Part shown: piece by piece, positions 12,256-25,052 of the stretch | Layout of the letters: each line of letters starts with the position of its first letter | Position numbering within the stretch: the stretch's first letter is position 1 | Assembly (NCBI GenBank): GCA_026874595.1 | Contig: CM049306.1 | Location: forward strand, 58,162,019 to 58,226,018 | Direction of reading: 5' to 3' | Source of the DNA: Sipunculus nudus | Taxonomy: Eukaryota; Annelida; Sipuncula; Golfingiida; Sipunculidae | Length of the DNA: 64,000 bases | Program-made: the position numbers and the translations under genes | Notes under the pieces: generated by a model | What the model saw: only the letters and a program-made list of their open reading frames with translations | Told to the model about the DNA's origin: nothing | Database searches by the model: none

Positions 12256-13040
12256 TAGGATCATATATATTGTTTATAAAGGTAAATAACACCTTTTTAG
12301 AACCTTTATCACATAGTTTGGTCAAGTTGCATACCAAACATACAGATTATTGCACACATTTCACATTTTAAGATCAGTTTAATCATACCATCGGCCGATA
12401 TTCTTAACTGTGCATCCGAACCTAACTTGAACGCAGTTAATAGATCTGAGAAGTATAGAGTAGGTAAGCACTAAATTGTTTTAAGGTCAAATTAATAATA
12501 ATCATTTCGTCTACATGTCATTTTATACATATACCTGCAGTATCTTTGCCATTTGTGTAATGTTTTAGAAATATATTGAACTGGGCTATGTAGACGATTG
12601 CTGTATCTTTACTAATAGCTTTACCGGTGAATGTTTGATCAAATGGGTGAACATACTTTGTTGTCTGGGGTATCACTCGGCCTCCAGTCTTTATATATTC
12701 ATTTTAAATAAAGTAAAAAAAACTGCCTAAAAAACATCATAGCATAGCGGGAAGAGGAAGCGTCGATGCAAATATACAGAAAATGCGCAAAAACTGACAT
12801 TTCTCTGTTTTCTCATATCCACCATTTACATCTCCCCGGAATATGTCCAAAATCATCCAAATTCACAGGCACATATGTTGCATGCATAGTTTAACATCAC
12901 ACTTCTCCTAGAGTATGTGTGCCAATGTTTTCATACCAACTTAATATATAACTGTGATACCTGTCCCAACAATCTCCACACAGCCTTGTCATTTATTATG
13001 TGTAAGACTTACGGGTGTCGTCAGGCACTCGGGTTGGTTT
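12256..13040. other. No gene seen
   Basis: Ordinary AT-rich sequence without a recognisable feature. Confidence 0.55.
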
Positions 13041-13045
13041 AGTCT

Positions 13046-13201
13046 GGGCAGACTTTTACGGCCTCGTTCAGAATCTGCAGGGGGAAATCTACACGTATTC
13101 CGCTATATCTGGATGTCTGAGGTGGGCAGACTCTAACGTCCTCGTTCAGAATATGCAAGGAAAAATCAAAACGAATAATGCTGTATCGGTCTATAGAATA
13201 T
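13046..13201. repeat. Two-copy tandem duplication, 78-bp period
   Basis: Copies begin at 'gggcagac' at 13046 and 13124. Both contain 'cctcgttcagaat' and 'tgca-gg-aaa' in the same spacing. The duplication produces short open frames but no protein feature. Confidence 0.7.
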
Positions 13202-13548
13202 ATCCCATATAAAGCGGCTCTTGGCTGTGTTTAGATTTCAAAATGAATGAAATAGGTCAGCCAGGGGACGTTGATCATGTATTTTCATAAACCTTTGCTT
13301 GGACTAATCCACAGAAATGTCCCTTTGTCCATGGAATCATTTAGATACATTTTTATACTTTTAGACCTAAAATCTGAAAGGAATCCGTATCTGGAAGTGT
13401 TCGTGTATGTTGGGTGTGGAACTAAATGTCATAGAGCGAGATTTATGACAGGTCTTCGTAGCCTCGTTGTCCGTTTATATTGTCAAAATCACTCTATTTA
13501 ATGTATAATATTAACCTTCTTTATACACAGCAACGAAGTTCTACTTGA
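13202..13548. other. No gene seen
   Basis: AT-rich sequence with one 76-codon open frame (13271-13501) that shows no domain. Confidence 0.5.
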
Positions 13549-14060
13549 TCCTTGAAACGAGGATGTTATATACATGATGATTAAAACCACGATGTACTAA
13601 ATGAGCAATGAAACCTCGATATTACACATGATGATTAAAACCACGATGTTCTAAATGATCCTTGAAACCACGATGTTTTATACATGATAATTAAAACCAC
13701 GATGTTCTAAATGATCCTTGAAACCACGATGTTCTACATGGTGATTAAAACCACGATGTTCTAAACGATCCTTGAAACCACGATGTTTTATACATTATGA
13801 TTAAAACCATAATGTTCTAAATGATCCTTGAAACCACGATGTTCTACATGGTGATTAAAACCATAATGTTATATACATGATGATTAAAACCACGATGTTA
13901 TATACATGATGATTAAAACCATGATGTTATATACATGATTAAAACCACGATGTTTTAAATGATCCTTGAAACCACGATTTACTATATGATGATTTATACT
14001 ACAATATTTACGTGATGATTGATACCACGATGTTTGGCATGATTTCTGAAAACTTGGATG
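13549..14060. repeat. ~27-29 bp minisatellite
   Basis: The repeat alternates between two related words, 'gatgattaaaaccacgatgtt' in pieces and 'gatccttgaaaccacgatgtt' in pieces, with 'atatacat' or 'ctaaat' linkers. About 18 copies are present, with irregular order of the two types. Not coding. Confidence 0.92.
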
Positions 14061-14439
14061 TTTAGAAATGTTTTCACGAGCAAGAATCATAAACATATTG
14101 AATGATAACTTCACAATTAATAAAGTTTTTTCCTGATAAAAAGCTTATGTAAATGTGGTCTGACAGGTCTCTATGTTCAAACAAACGAAAAAATAAAATC
14201 TTTCATTCAATAGAGTATAATAAACCATTACTTCATGAAGACGACCATTTATCTCTCAGTACAAAATATTAACACTTGCACTGTATTTTATTCTCTGGTC
14301 ACTCATATAATTTCTTTAAAAAATCGATTGTTCGGTAAACATGTCATTAAAGGTTATCTTTCTGTTAGAAGCAGTACGGTAAAACCGGTCTGACAATTTG
14401 GCGAGTTAGCTGGTTAGGTAAGTTATATATAGCTACTCT

Positions 14440-15235
14440 CCCTGCCTGCACTTAAAACCCTTGTATATTCCTGTCTGGTGCTCCTTATAACTACTGTAAA
14501 CCCCTCTTTGACTGTCCTTAAACCCTTGTCAACCCATCTTTGGTGTCCCTTATAATTACTGTTAACCCCTCCCTGGCTATGCTTATAACCCTGTACATTT
14601 TTCTCTCGTGCTCCGTATAAATACTTTCAACCCCTCCCTGGTTGTCCTCCCTGCTGCCCCTATAACCCTTGTCAATCTCTCTCTCATGCTCCATATAACT
14701 ACTGTCAACCCTTCCCTGTCTATCTTTATAACCCTGGTAAATCCCTCTCTCATGTGCTCCGTATAAATACTGTCGAACACTCCCTGCCTCCCCTTATAAC
14801 CCCTTGTAATACCCTCTTTGGTGCTCTTTAAACTACTGTCAACATTTCCAAGGCTGCTTTTATAACCCTTGGCAACCCGTCTCTGGTGTTCCGTATAACT
14901 ATAATCCTCTCTCGTGCCCCGTATAACTACTGTAAGCCCCTCCTAGGCTACCCTAATAATCCTTTTCAACCCCTCTCTGGTGTTCCTTATAACTAATGTT
15001 AACCCCTTCCTGGCTGTCCTTGTAACCGTTGTCAACCCTAACTGGTATTCTTTAAAACTGCTGCCATCACTCCATTTCTTGCTTAATAGGTCAACCATTC
15101 CTATCTGCCCTAAAAACCATTCCCAATTCTGTCTAGAGCTCCTGAAAACTACTATTAGCCCCCCTTTGTCTGCCCTTATATCCCTTGTCAATCCCTCACT
15201 GGTGTTCCGTATAACTACTGTCAAACACTTCCTGG
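14440..15235. repeat. Diverged left arm of the 65-bp satellite
   Basis: Monomers of about 60-66 bp contain 'aactactgtcaacc', 'ctccctggctgtccttataa' and 'cccttgtcaa'. Each differs from its neighbours at many positions. Open frames on both strands (for example 14943-15224 minus) follow from low stop density in the repeat, not from a gene. Confidence 0.93.
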
Positions 15236-18200
15236 CTTTCCTTAAAACCTCTTACAACCCTCTCTGGTACTCCGTATAACTACTGTCAACCACTCCCTGG
15301 CTTTCCTTGAAACCTCTTACAACCCTCTCTGGTACTCCGTATAACTACTGTCAACCACTCCCTGGCTTTCCTTGAAACCTCATACAACCCTCTCTGGTAC
15401 TCCGTATAACTACTGTCAACCACTCCCTGGCTTTCCTTGAAACCTCTTACAACCCTCTCTGGTACTCCGTATAACTACTGTCAACCACTCCCTGGCTTTC
15501 CTTGAAACCTCTTACAACCCTCTCTGGTACTCCGTATAACTACTGTCAACCACTCCCTGGCTTTCCTTTAAACCTCTTACAACCCTCTCTGGTACTCCGT
15601 ATAACTACTGTCAACCACTCCCTGGCTTTCCTTTAAACCTCTTACAACCCTCTCTGGTACTCCGTATAACTACTGTCAACCACTCCCTGGCTTTCCTTGA
15701 AACCTCTTACAACCCTCTCTGGTACTCCGTAAACTACTGTCAACCACTCCCTGGCTTTCCTTGAAACCTCTTACAACCCTCTCTGGTACTCCGTATAACT
15801 ACTGTCAACCACTCCCTGGCTTTTCTTGAAACCTCTTACAACCCTCTCTGGTACTCCGTATAACTACTGTCAACCACTCCCTGGCTTTTCTTGAAACCTC
15901 TTACAACCCTCTCTGGTACTCCGTATAACTACTGTCAACCACTCCCTGGCTTTCCTTAAAACCTCTTACAACCCTCTCTGGTACTCCGTATAACTACTGT
16001 CAACCACTCCCTGGCTTTCCTTAAAACCTCTTACAACCCTCTCTGGTACTCCGTATAACTACTGTCAACCACTCCCTGGCTTTCCTTGAAACCTCATACA
16101 ACCCTCTCTGGTACTCCGTATAACTACTGTCAACCACTCCCTGGCTTTCCTTGAAACCTCTTACAACCCTCTCTGGTACTCCGTATAACTACTGTCAACC
16201 ACTCCCTGGCTTTCCTTGAAACCTCTTACAACCCTCTCTGGTACTCCGTATAACTACTGTCAACCACTCCCTGGCTTTCCTTGAAACCTCTTACAACCCT
16301 CTCTGGTACTCCGTATAACTACTGTCAACCACTCCCTGGCTTTCCTTGAAACCTCTTACAACCCTCTCTGGTACTCCGTATAACTACTGTCAACCACTCC
16401 CTGGCTTTCCTTGAAACCTCTTACAACCCTCTCTGGTACTCTGTATAACTACTGTCAACCACTCCCTGGCTTTTCTTGAAACCTCTTTCAACCCTCTCTG
16501 GTACTCCGTATAACTACTGTCAACCACTCCCTGGCTTTTCTTGAAACCTCTTTCAACCCTCTCTGGTACTCCGTATAACTACTGTCAACCACTCCCTGGC
16601 TTTTCTTGAAACCTCATACAACCCTCTCTGGTACTCCGTATAACTACTGTCAACCACTCCCTGGCTTTTCTTGAAACCTCATACAACCCTCTCTGGTACT
16701 CCGTATAACTACTGTCAACCACTCCCTGGCTTTCCTTGAAACCTCTTGCAACCCTCTCTGGTACTCCGTATAACTACTGTCAACCACTCCCTGGCTTTCC
16801 TTGAAACCTCTTGCAACCCTCTCTGGTACTCCGTATAACTACTGTCAACCACTCCCTGGCTTTTCTTGAAACCTCTTGCAACCCTCTCTGGTACTCCGTA
16901 TAACTACTGTCAACCACTCCCTGGCTTTCTTTGAAACCTCTTACAACCCTCTCTGGTACTCCGTATAACTACTGTCAACCACTCCCTGGCTTTTCTTGAA
17001 ACCTCTTACAACCCTCTCTGGTACTCCGTATAACTACTGTCAACCACTCCCTGGCTTTTCTTGAAACCTCATACAACCCTCTCTGTTACTCCGTATAACT
17101 ACTGTCAACCACTCCCTGGCTTTCCTTGAAACCTCTTACAACCCTCTCAGGTACTCCGTATAACTACTGTCAACCACTCCCTGGCTTTCCTTGAAACCTC
17201 TTACAACCCTCTCTGGTACTCCGTATAACTACTGTCAACCACTCCCTGGCTTTCCTTGAAACCTCTTACAACCCTCTATGGTACTCCGTATAACTACTGT
17301 CAACCACTCCCTGGCTTTCCTTAAAACCTCATACAACCCTCTCTGGTACTCCGTATAACTACTGTCAACCACTCCCTGGCTTTCCTTGAAACCTCTTACA
17401 ACCCTCTCTGGTACTCCGTATAACTACTGTCAACCACTCCCTGGCTTTCCTTGAAACCTCATACAACCCTCTCTGGTACTCCGTATAACTACTGTCAACC
17501 ACTCCCTGGCTTTCCTTGAAACCTCATACAACCCTCTCTGGTACTCCGTATAACTACTGTCAACCACTCCCTGGCTTTCCTTGAAACCTCTTACAACCCT
17601 CTCTGGTACTCCGTATAACTACTGTCAACCACTCCCTGGCTTTTCTTGAAACCTCATACAACCCTCTCTGGTACTCCGTATAACTACTGTCAACCACTCC
17701 CTGGCTTTCCTTGAAACCTCTTACAACCCTCTCTGGTACTCCGTATAACTACTGTCAACCACTCCCTGGCTTTCCTTGAAACCTCTTACAACCCTCTCAG
17801 GTACTCCGTATAACTACTGTCTACCACTCCCTGGCTTTCCTTGAAACCTCTTACAACCCTCTCTGGTACTCCGTATAACTACTGTCAACCACTCCCTGGC
17901 TTTCCTTGAAACCTCTTACAACCCTCTATGGTACTCCGTATAACTACTGTCAACCACTCCCTGGCTTTCCTTAAAACCTCATACAACCCTCTCTGGTACT
18001 CCGTATAACTACTGTCAACCACTCCCGGGCTTTCCTTGAAACCTCTTACAACCCTCTCTGGTACTCCGTATAACTACTGTCAACCACTCCCTGGCTTTCC
18101 TTGAAACCTAATACAACCCTCTCTGGTACTCCGTATAACTACTGTCAACCACTCCCTGGCTTTCCTTGAAACCTCATACAACCCTCTCTGGTACTCCGTA

Positions 18201-18354
18201 TAACTACTGTCAACCACTCCCTGGCTTTCCTTGAAACCTCTTACAACCCTCTCTGGTACTCCGTATAACTACTGTCAGCCACTCCCTGGCTTTCCTTAAA
18301 ACCTCTTACAACCCTCTCTGCTACTCCGTATAACTACTGTCAACCACTCCCTGG
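15236..18354. repeat. Homogeneous 65-bp satellite, 48 units
   Basis: The unit begins at 'ctttccttgaaacc', passes through 'ctctctggtactccgtataa' and ends in 'caaccactccctgg'. From the first unit at 15236 to the last boundary at 18354 there are 3119 bases, which is 48 times 65 minus one; the missing base is in a single unit near 15731. Units differ by a few recurrent variants (ctttcc or cttttc; cttac, catac or cttgc). Because 65 is not a multiple of three, no reading frame survives. Confidence 0.97.
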
Positions 18355-21300
18355 CTTTCCTTAAAACCTTTTACAATCCCTCTCTGGTGCTTTTAAATTA
18401 TTGTTAACCCATTCCTTGCTACAATTATAATCCTTGGCAATACCCCTCTGGTGTTCCTTATAAATAGGGTGCCCTCCCTGTCTGCCCTTATATAACCCTT
18501 TACAATGGTTTTCTGGCGGTCCTTATACCTACTGTCAAGTCATCCCTGGTTGTCCTAATTACCCTTGTGAATCCCTCACTGGTGCTTCTTGAAACTACTG
18601 TCAACCCCTTTCTGTCTGCCCTCATAACCCTGGTAAATCTCCAACTCGTGCTCCGTTTAACTACTGTCAACCACTCCCTGGCTATCCTTAAAACCTATCA
18701 CTCCCTCTTTGGTGCTCCATAAAAAAATGTCAACACCTCCCTGGCTGTCCTTATAACTGATGTCAATCCCTAACTTGTGATCCTTTTTACTACCGTCAAC
18801 CACTACATTCCTTCCTTAATAGGTCAACCATTCCTGTCTGCCATTAAAACCTTTTTTTAATTCTCTCTGGTGCTTCGAAAACTACTGTCAGCCCGTCTTT
18901 GTCTGCCCATATAACCCTTGTCAATCCCTCTCTGGTGTTCTGGATAACTACTGTCAACCCCTCCCTGGTGTCCTTATAACCCTTTACAATTCCTCTCTTG
19001 TGTTCTGGATAACTACTGTCAACCCCTCCCTGGCTGTCCTTATAACCCTTTACAATTCCTCTCTGGTGTTCTGGATAACTACTGTCAACCCCTCCCTGGC
19101 TGTCCTTATAACCCCTTTACAATTCCTCTCTGGTGTTCTGGATAACTACTGTCAGCCCCTCCTAGGCTGCCAATATAACCCTTGGCAACCCTCTCTGGTA
19201 TTACGTAAAACTATACTCCTCTCTGGTGCACCTTAAAGCTATTGTCAACCCCAACCCGTCTGCTCTTATAATCCTTTTTAACCCCTCTCTAGTGTTACGT
19301 ATAACTATAATCCTCTCTCGTGCTCCGTATAACTACTATCAGCCCCTCCTAGGCTGCCATAATAATCCTTTTCAGCCCCTCTCTGGTGTTCCGTATAACT
19401 ATAATCCTCTCTCGTGCTCCGTATAACTACTATCAGGCCCTCCTTGGGTGCCGTAATAATACTTTTCAACCCCTCTCTGGTATTCCGTATAACTATAATC
19501 CTCTTTCGTGCCCCGTATAACTACTGTCAACCCCTCCTAGGCTGCCCTTATAATACTTTTAGCCCCTCTCTGATGTTCCTTATAACTAATGTCAACCCCT
19601 TCCTGGCTGTCCTTGTAAAGATTTACAATTCCACTTAGGTGCTCTTTAAAACATGTAAACACCTCCCTGGCTGTCCTTATAACCGTTGTCAACCCTAACT
19701 GGTATTCTTTTAAACTACTGCCATCACTCCATTTCTTGCTTAATAGGTCAACCATTCCTGTCTGCCCTTAAAACCCTTTTCAATTCTCTCTAGAGCTCTT
19801 GAAAAATACTATTAGCCCCTCTTTGTCTCCTGGTTGTCTTTATAACTCTTTACAATTCCTCTCTCGTGCTCCGTATAACTACTGTCAACCCCTCCTAGGC
19901 TACCCTTATAATCCTTTTCAATCCTTCTCTGGTGTTCCTTATAACTAATTTCAACCCCTTCCTGTCTGTCCTTGCAAACCTTTACAATTTCATTTAGGTG
20001 CTCTTTTAAAAATGTCAACACCTCCCTGGCAGTCCTTATAACCGTTGTCAACCCTAACTGGTGATCTTTTAAACTACTGTCATCACTCCATTTTTTGCTT
20101 AATAGGTCAACCATTCCTGTCTGCCTTAAAACCCGTTCCAATTATCTCTAGAGCTCCTGAAAACCACTATCAACCCCTCTTTGTCCGCCCTTATAACCCT
20201 TGTCAATCCCTCACTGGTGTTACGTATAACTACTGTCAACCACTCCCTGGCTTTCCTTTAAACCTTTTACGATCCCTCTCTGGTACTCCTTACAACTACT
20301 GTCAACCCCTCTCTGTCTGCCTATATAACACTGGTAAATCCTTATCTCGTGCTCCGTATAACTACTGTCAATCACTCCCTGGCTGCCCTTAAAACCCTTT
20401 CCAATTCCTCTCTCGTGCTCCGTATAACTACTGTCAAACCCTCCTAGGCTGCGATTATAACCCTTGGCAACCCCTCTTTGGTGCCCCTTATAACTACTGT
20501 CAACCCCTCCCTGTCTTCTCTTATATAACCTTTTCACATTCTTTTCTGGTTCTCCTTATACCTACTGTCAAGCCATCCCTGGCTGTCCTTGTAACCATTG
20601 TAAATCCCTCATTTGTGCTTCTTAAAGCTACTGTCAACCCTTCCCTGGCTGTCCTTATAACCCTTTACAATTCTCTCTCATGCCCCGTATAACTACTGTC
20701 AACCCCTCCTAGGCTGCCCTTATAATCCTTTACAACCCCTCTCTTGTGTTACCTATAACTAATGTCAACCCCTTCCTGGCTGTCCTTGTAAACTTTTACA
20801 ATTCCACTTACATGCTCCTTAAAACATGTAAACACCTCCCTGGCTGTCCTTATAACCGTTGTCAACCCTAACTGGTATTCTCTAAAACTACTGCCATCAC
20901 TCCATTTCTTGCTTAATAGGTCAACCATTCCTGTCTGCCCTTAAAGCCCTTTTCAATTCTCTCTGGTGCTCCTGAAAACTACTGTCAGCCCCTTGTCAAT
21001 CCTTCTCTGGTGTTCCGTATAACTACTGTCAACCACTCCCTGGCTGTCCTTTTAACCGTTGTTAAAATGTCACTGGTGCCCCTTATAGCTACTGTCAACC
21101 ACTCCCTGGCTGCCCTTAAACCTTTTGCAAAACCTGTCTGGTGTTCAGGATAACTACTGTCAACCCTCCCTGTCTACCTTATAACCCTTGTGAATCCCTG
21201 TCTGGTGCTCCGTATAACTTTTGTCAACCACTCCCTGGCTGTCCTTATAACCCTGTACAATCTCTTTCTGACGTTACTTCAAACCACTGTTAATTCCTCC

Positions 21301-21440
21301 CTGGCTGACATATTCCTTTTCAATCCCTCTTTCGTGTTCCTCATACATACTGTCAACCCCTCCTTGGCTGTTTATTTTAACCTTTTCAATCACCCTCTGG
21401 TGCTCCATATAACTACAGTCAAGCCCTTCCTGCTGGGAAA
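18355..21440. repeat. Diverged right arm of the 65-bp satellite with larger duplications
   Basis: The same monomer family continues in a much more diverged state. A distinctive variant containing 'cttaataggtcaaccattcc' occurs at 18815, 19739, 20098 and 20912 (and at 15082 in the left arm), each time preceded by 'catcactccatt' or a close variant. This shows that blocks of several monomers were copied together. Open frames on either strand (19000-19236, 19812-20141, 20220-20537 and others) are by-products of the repeat. Confidence 0.93.
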
Positions 21441-22022
21441 GAGTCTTTTTCATGAAGATACCTTGTACCTGTCTAGGAAATGGAAATCGTTGTGTTGACT
21501 TATCGATGCAGTTAGAAGCTTTCAAGAGTCACTTGGATTGTGTTTGCCTGTTGTACCGCCAGGATAATGCCATGCAGAAATAGCTGAGATCGCGTGTCTT
21601 GAGCGTATGTCTAGTGTGATACAGCAAGAGGTATGCCTGAAGTATCTTATTCATCGCTTGCGAGCGACGCAGAGGTCGGATCACAGTTCAATGACCGAAG
21701 AAACCAATTGTGTATGTAATGCGCGTGTCAGAGACATTCGTGCAGAGTGATTTCAGAACAAAGAAACGATGAGAGAATGGAGCTTTTAGGAAAGAGACGT
21801 TTCTGTGTTGTGCATTATGGACCTGTCAGTTTAGCTCCATTGGAAACATTAAAGTTTCAGTTGCATTTGCAGTGACTCTTTATTACACTGCATTAAATTT
21901 TAGAGTGACTGTGGATTTGTTATTGTTTAAATTTGTGAGATGATATTTGTGTACCTACATGTGTATGTCATGAACGCTTTCCTCAGGACATAGCCAGGAC
22001 TGAACGAAGAGGGGGCCATGAT
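21441..22022. other. No gene seen
   Basis: Unique-looking sequence to the right of the satellite. No coding or RNA feature is recognised. Confidence 0.5.
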
Positions 22023-22111
22023 CAGTGGCGGATCCAGAAATCGAGAACGGGGGGGGGGGGGGGGTGTTTGGTGATGGCGCTAATATGTATGGTTATTATG
22101 AAAAGTAAGCG

Positions 22112-22113
<2 letters not shown>

Positions 22114-22160
<47 letters not shown>
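22114..22160. repeat. (AT)n microsatellite
   Basis: About 47 bases of AT dinucleotide inside the TIR element; a second, interrupted AT tract follows at 22270-22320 and a third at 22515-22552. Confidence 0.95.
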
Positions 22161-22163
<3 letters not shown>

Positions 22164-22512
22164 AAAGGGTATACACAGAAAAGTGGATCACTGCCAGTGG
22201 GATGCTGTGAACCCATTTTCTGTGTATTCCCTTTCCATCTATGAAACAATGAACCAGCATGGCTATTAATACATATATATATATATATATATATGCATAT
22301 ATATATATACATATTAATATTATTACTTAACATTACATATTTAGGTATGGAAATATAGATTTTTTAAATTTTCAATTATGAACTATTGTTTCATTCAGGT
22401 TAATTAGAGGAACATTGGGAGGGTATAGGAGGCCATATTGGTAATTTTTTAATATGCAATGTAAAAAGAGGAGGTGGCGCTAATATGTATGGTTATTATG
22501 AAAACTAAGCGT

Positions 22513-22556
<44 letters not shown>

Positions 22557-22917
22557 CATTATATATATTATTACTTAACATTACATATTTAGGTATGGAA
22601 ATATAGATTTTTAAAATTTTTCAATTTTGAACCATTGTTTCAATTAGAGGTAAATGGGGAGGGTATGGGAGGCCATATTATGATTTTTTAAATATGCAAT
22701 GTAAAGAAGACATTTTGAGGGAATTTTAAAAAAAAGGGTTCAATATTTAATATGAATATTTCTTCAAAATATGGTTAAAAAATTTTAATTTATCTCAACA
22801 TGTTAAAGTCAATGGCGCATATACGTTTATAGCTTGCAAAATATTTTATTTTTTAAAATGTAATGCCGAAGTAAAATAACTGACATGTGGAATTCTTATG
22901 TTAAATTTTGCATTTTA

Positions 22918-23010
22918 CCGGGGTCCGTGGTCTCGACAGCACACAGGACTCATTAGGGCACAGATCGTGAGTTCGAGTACCGGTATCACCAGAGCAGCCG
23001 TAAGATTGTT
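22918..23010 (+). mobile_element. tRNA-related SINE head
   Basis: The order 'gtccgtggtctcgacagc', 'caggactcattagggcacag' and 'gtgagttcgagtacc' resembles a tRNA: an A-box-like start, an anticodon-arm region and a B-box (close to GGTTCGANTCC with one extra base). No acceptor stem closes it, so this is a SINE head and not a functional tRNA gene. It lies inside the 22023-23252 element. Confidence 0.55.
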
Positions 23011-23270
23011 CACGGTCGACCATAACTAGATCCTGGTGCTCTGTAGTTGTTCTGCCACTGTTCATAAATATACTCATCCAAAACTAATGAATTTGAAAGT
23101 AATAAGCTGTAGTGAACTAAAATAAGATTTAATTGCTAATTAATAAAACGGAATATGAAAAATGAATATTAATTACGATAACTGTAGAAAATAGATAAAA
23201 TGAGAGATATTGCATGCAGCTAAACGGGGGGCCCCCTCTGGATCCGCCACTGATAGCAAAGGCAATTTAA

Positions 23271-23274
<4 letters not shown>

Positions 23275-23317
<43 letters not shown>
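23275..23317. repeat. (AT)n microsatellite
   Basis: About 43 bases of AT dinucleotide just outside the right end of the TIR element. Confidence 0.95.
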
Positions 23318-23319
<2 letters not shown>

Positions 23320-23339
23320 TAGTGAGACAGTGAGTACTG

Positions 23340-23425
23340 GATGCGACCGGAAAGGGGGGGGGGGGGGCATGTCCCCCTGCGCCATCCCCCCCCCCCGCCC
23401 CCTCCTTGCTACGCCCCTGCTTTTC
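23340..23425. mobile_element. hAT-like element end with G and C runs
   Basis: A run of about 15 G, then a run of about 12 C, ends in 'cttgctacgcccctgc'. The closing ACGCCCCTG is the typical form of a right end. A left-type end 'caggggcgtc' occurs at 24804 but faces the wrong way to pair with it. Confidence 0.4.
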
Positions 23426-24802
23426 TCTGTAAAAGAACCTGGAAGTTCAGAGCGGGGTCTTGATCCTATCATCTGAATTGTGAAAAAAAACTAAAATTTA
23501 TATACAATACTGAACAATATGCAATATTTATTTTAACATGTTTTCATGGTACTTCTTAGCACTTATATAAAAATATGTCTGCCCTATATTTTGTATATCC
23601 AGTTTTAAGTTTTCCTACAAAATCTTTAGTGATCTGGTTCTCTAATTCCATTAAAAAATCAGACAATTACATATGTTACAACCCCTGGTAGAATCTGTAC
23701 TAGGTCACAACTGCCTGAACAGTTTACAATGACTTTTAATGATAAAGGCTTATATATTATAAAAAATTGAGCCTGTCATGTACCTGATTGTGTAAATATT
23801 AGTTTTGATATTATGAAGCAAATCTTATTTTTAAAGGTTTCATTTTTCATATAAACAATCTGCCCCTGGATAAAATTACCGGCAGGGTATTAATCAACAA
23901 ATAAGGCGACCAGCAGGCGTGCGCAGCATTCAATTAACACCTGTGTAAAATCAATAAATGTGTCAGTGTCCGGCAGGTTGTTGACCCCATGGCCGGTTAG
24001 CTGGTGTAATACTGATATGGGCATTTGATCGATTGTCGATAAAATACTGATGTTTTATTGTAAGTACATGAGTTTAAATTAAGTAAATGTGTAAAATTCA
24101 TTTTAAAATTCCTGCCAGAAATGGAGTATATTTTGAGCGATAATATAAGAAGTAGGACCCTGTTTTCGCTTAACAAAATAGAACTACATTTAACTGTATT
24201 TTTGTAGTTACTATGACATGAAAGGTATCGATAGACTCTCAGGATATTTTATTAATTGTTTTCTATTTGATCAGATTCAGAATAATCTGCCTGTAGGTGT
24301 TCCTATGCCCTACCAGTTTGTCAGGTGTTTTGTTTTCGTTGTTGATATGGAACATTAATTCTCTCTATCGTAGTTTTTGCTCTGTGAATAAATTAAGACA
24401 CATCTGACACAGCAAGCAACCATCACTGATAAGTTTTTTTAAACTATAATAACAAAAACCCCAAGGATGTCCAATTGGCAATATAAATAGCCAGCTCTTA
24501 AGATGAGAACATTTCAAAATTTGAATGATTGTCAACATTTCCCAAGTGACCGAAGATCATAATTAAACTTTTACTTATTTTCAGTGTTGTATAAAAATAT
24601 TAACACAAAGTAACCGCTGCAGTAAGCAGTCGCCGTCAAAGTCTAAGCCCGACCGGAGGAACAGACCATTTTTAAGGGCCTATCAGCATGCATATACTTA
24701 AGTAAACCCAGTCTTTTGAAACAAAACATGAGAATACCAAACAATCTAGTACTGCAATCCCCAGTACTGTCGTTTTTCAAGTTGCTGTAATGGAGCAGAC
24801 GG
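23426..24802. other. No gene seen
   Basis: AT-rich unique-looking sequence with no open frame or RNA feature that I can support. Confidence 0.55.
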
Positions 24803-24803
24803 A

Positions 24804-24949
24804 ACAGGGGCGTCAATATAAGGCTGTTGGGAGGGGGTGGTTAAATACCCCCTACACTTTTTGGCCCGGGGGGGGGGGTCAATATATGTAACGCTTATAT
24901 ATTTGAAATTTGTTATACAGACGCTAAATTATATATATATACAGACGCT

Positions 24950-25009
<60 letters not shown>

Positions 25010-25052
25010 TCTGGAGAAAACAACACTGTAAATTATATATATATATATATTT
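24804..25052. repeat. hAT-like left end followed by (AT)n tracts
   Basis: 'caggggcgtc' at 24804 and two G-runs are followed by AT tracts at about 24953-25005 and 25034-25052. The spurious open frame of alternating Tyr-Ile here is not a gene. Confidence 0.6.

Larger units (their letters stand above)
22023..23252. mobile_element. TIR element with hAT-like ends
   Basis: A perfect 15-bp terminal inverted repeat is present: 'cagtggcggatccag' at 22023-22037 and its reverse complement at 23238-23252. The interior holds a G-run (22050-22065), AT microsatellites and a tandem duplication. The 'ggcgctaatatgtatgg' block occurs at 22074 and 22475, and the 'cttaacattacatattta' block at about 22325 and 22574. 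No transposase is present. The eight bases outside each end do not match, so a target-site duplication is not supported and the two ends may come from different copies. Confidence 0.6.

Noticed and set aside
14943..21525. Repeated open frames in the 65-bp satellite arms that look like a protein with ~22-residue repeats
   Set aside because: Frames occur on both strands, shift with unit length (60-66 bp), vanish in the homogeneous 65-bp core, and have no start, splice or domain context.
22918..23010. A functional tRNA gene
   Set aside because: A-box and B-box words are present but no acceptor stem pairs and the B-box has an extra base; a SINE head fits better.
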